This document shows, piece by piece, positions 63,157 through 64,000 of a DNA stretch of 64,000 nt (positions are counted from its first letter, which is position 1; every line of letters starts with the position of its first letter). Made by a program: the position numbers and the translations under genes. Location of the stretch: assembly GCA_015231595.1 (NCBI GenBank), contig JADGBH010000015.1:1-64000 (forward strand), written 5' to 3'. Under the pieces are notes generated by a model. That model saw only the letters and a list, made by a program, of their open reading frames with translations. It searched no databases and was not told where the DNA came from. The DNA is from Desulfobacterales bacterium. GTDB taxonomy: Bacteria > Desulfobacterota > Desulfobacteria > Desulfobacterales > JADGBH01.

Positions 63157-64000
63157 ATGTTACCTTATTCTATATATGTTATTGATGATGAAGAATTAAT
63201 ACTTACGGCTACAGTTTTAAATTTAGGTGATAAATACAACATAAAATGCTTTTCAAAGGGAAGTGGAGTTATTAACTCTTTAAAAGAAAAACAGCCAGAT
63301 CTTATCCTACTTGACATAGGCTTGCCAGACATAAATGGAATTGAATTATTAAAAGAAATTAAAAAATCTGACCCAGATATTATTGTGATAATGATTACAG
63401 CTTATGATGACATAGATTCAGTTATTTCAGCCATGAAGTATGGAGCTTATGATTATATTATTAAACCAATAAATATGGATTCATTGAATGTGAAAATTGA
63501 AAATGCTTTAGAATCTATTAAATTACGAAAAGAAGTTCAATTACTTCAACAACGATATCTTACTGAAAATGTCCCGTATTTTATTGGAGAAAGCAATTCA
63601 ATTCAAAATATAATGGAGCTTGTGGATAAAGTAGCAAAAAGCCGAGACTCAAATGTTTTGATTTATGGAGAAACAGGAACAGGAAAGGAGTTAATAGCGA
63701 GTGCTATACATTATAAAAGCCCTAACTTTCGAGGGCCATTTATAACAGTAAACTGTGCATCAATACCGAAAAATCTTCTTGAAAGCGAACTTTTTGGTTA
63801 TGAAAAAGGAGCTTTTAGTGGAGCCGATCCATTTGGTAAAAAAGGCTTAATAGAAATATCTGCTGATGGAACCTTATTCCTCGATGAAATAGGAGATTTA
63901 AACATGGAAAGTCAAGCAAAACTTCTCAGGTTCATCGAATATGGAGAATTTTATAAAGTTGGCGGAACAAAAAAATATAAAATTCAAACAAGAATAATTG
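63157..64000 (+). CDS. Sigma-54-dependent response regulator (partial, runs off the window)
   Basis: The first 281 codons are present, with no stop before the window end. The receiver has VIDDEE and phospho-acceptor D53 (LLDIGLPD). The AAA+ domain shows GETGTGKE, the sigma-54 loop GAFSGA and GTLFLDEIGDL. It is clearly a paralogue of the regulator at 58258-59661 (shared INMDSL/INMDNL, KEVQLLQ and IHYKSPNFRGPF/RAPF), but on the opposite strand. AAAGGA lies nine bases before the ATG. The Fis domain is expected beyond the window. No kinase gene for it is visible on this side. Confidence 0.92.
   Translation, partial: MLPYSIYVIDDEELILTATVLNLGDKYNIKCFSKGSGVINSLKEKQPDLILLDIGLPDINGIELLKEIKKSDPDIIVIMITAYDDIDSVISAMKYGAYDYIIKPINMDSLNVKIENALESIKLRKEVQLLQQRYLTENVPYFIGESNSIQNIMELVDKVAKSRDSNVLIYGETGTGKELIASAIHYKSPNFRGPFITVNCASIPKNLLESELFGYEKGAFSGADPFGKKGLIEISADGTLFLDEIGDLNMESQAKLLRFIEYGEFYKVGGTKKYKIQTRII

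Overview
The window is strongly AT-rich and gene-dense. It encodes a Gram-negative, outer-membrane-bearing bacterium with extensive two-component and chemosensory signalling. A FadL-type porin, LPS-core glycosyltransferases, a large lipoprotein, MopE-type repeats, a Frz-like chemosensory cluster with a hybrid CheA, and PAS-rich kinases fit a deltaproteobacterium (Desulfobacterota, probably Desulfobacterales). That placement is inferred from gene content and composition, not from a marker phylogeny.

Layout. 0-7 kb: a truncated receiver protein, a serine-hydrolase (beta-lactamase-like) gene, a hybrid histidine kinase with a periplasmic solute-binding sensor, and a B12-dependent radical SAM protein. 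7-15.6 kb: a small secreted Cache-domain protein, an unrecognised 596-aa protein with glycine/alanine-rich hydrophobic stretches, and a 1394-aa lipoprotein paired with a FadL-family outer-membrane protein. 15.6-20 kb (minus strand): two LPS-core glycosyltransferases, hemC, and a PHP-like metal-binding protein. 20-27 kb: ParA, a small unknown protein, an MrfA/YprA-type helicase and CheX on the plus strand; a diguanylate cyclase, CheC, CheY and the prepilin peptidase on the minus strand. 27-31.3 kb: lon, tsaB and a membrane protein. 31.5-38.8 kb: CheW-MCP-CheW-CheA/REC, overlapped by an AAA-ATPase-like/PD-(D/E)XK gene. 39-51 kb: two giant exported proteins, 1546 and 2272 aa. 51-57.7 kb: RNase H, an FAD dehydrogenase, an M48 peptidase and a PHP-UvrD fusion helicase. 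57.7-64 kb: a sensor kinase/sigma-54 regulator pair, decayed fragments of related genes, and the start of a second sigma-54 regulator.

Signalling dominates: two sensor kinases, two NtrC-type regulators, one complete chemosensory array core without CheR or CheB, free CheY plus CheC and CheX phosphatase-family proteins, and a diguanylate cyclase translationally coupled to cheC.

The most unusual content is in the repeats. Five sites carry an 80-bp element (three full-length, two partial), and one copy supplies the stop codon of hemC while another supplies the start codon of the RNase H gene. A second, 96-bp element shares its core. A 260-bp transposon-like element with terminal inverted repeats and a perfect 8-bp target duplication is inserted in the last codons of the 2272-aa gene and has rewritten its C-terminus. 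A roughly 50-bp hairpin inside that element recurs at the end of a glycosyltransferase gene. The 2272-aa protein itself looks like an in-frame fusion of two duplicated copies. No tRNA, rRNA or CRISPR array was seen.
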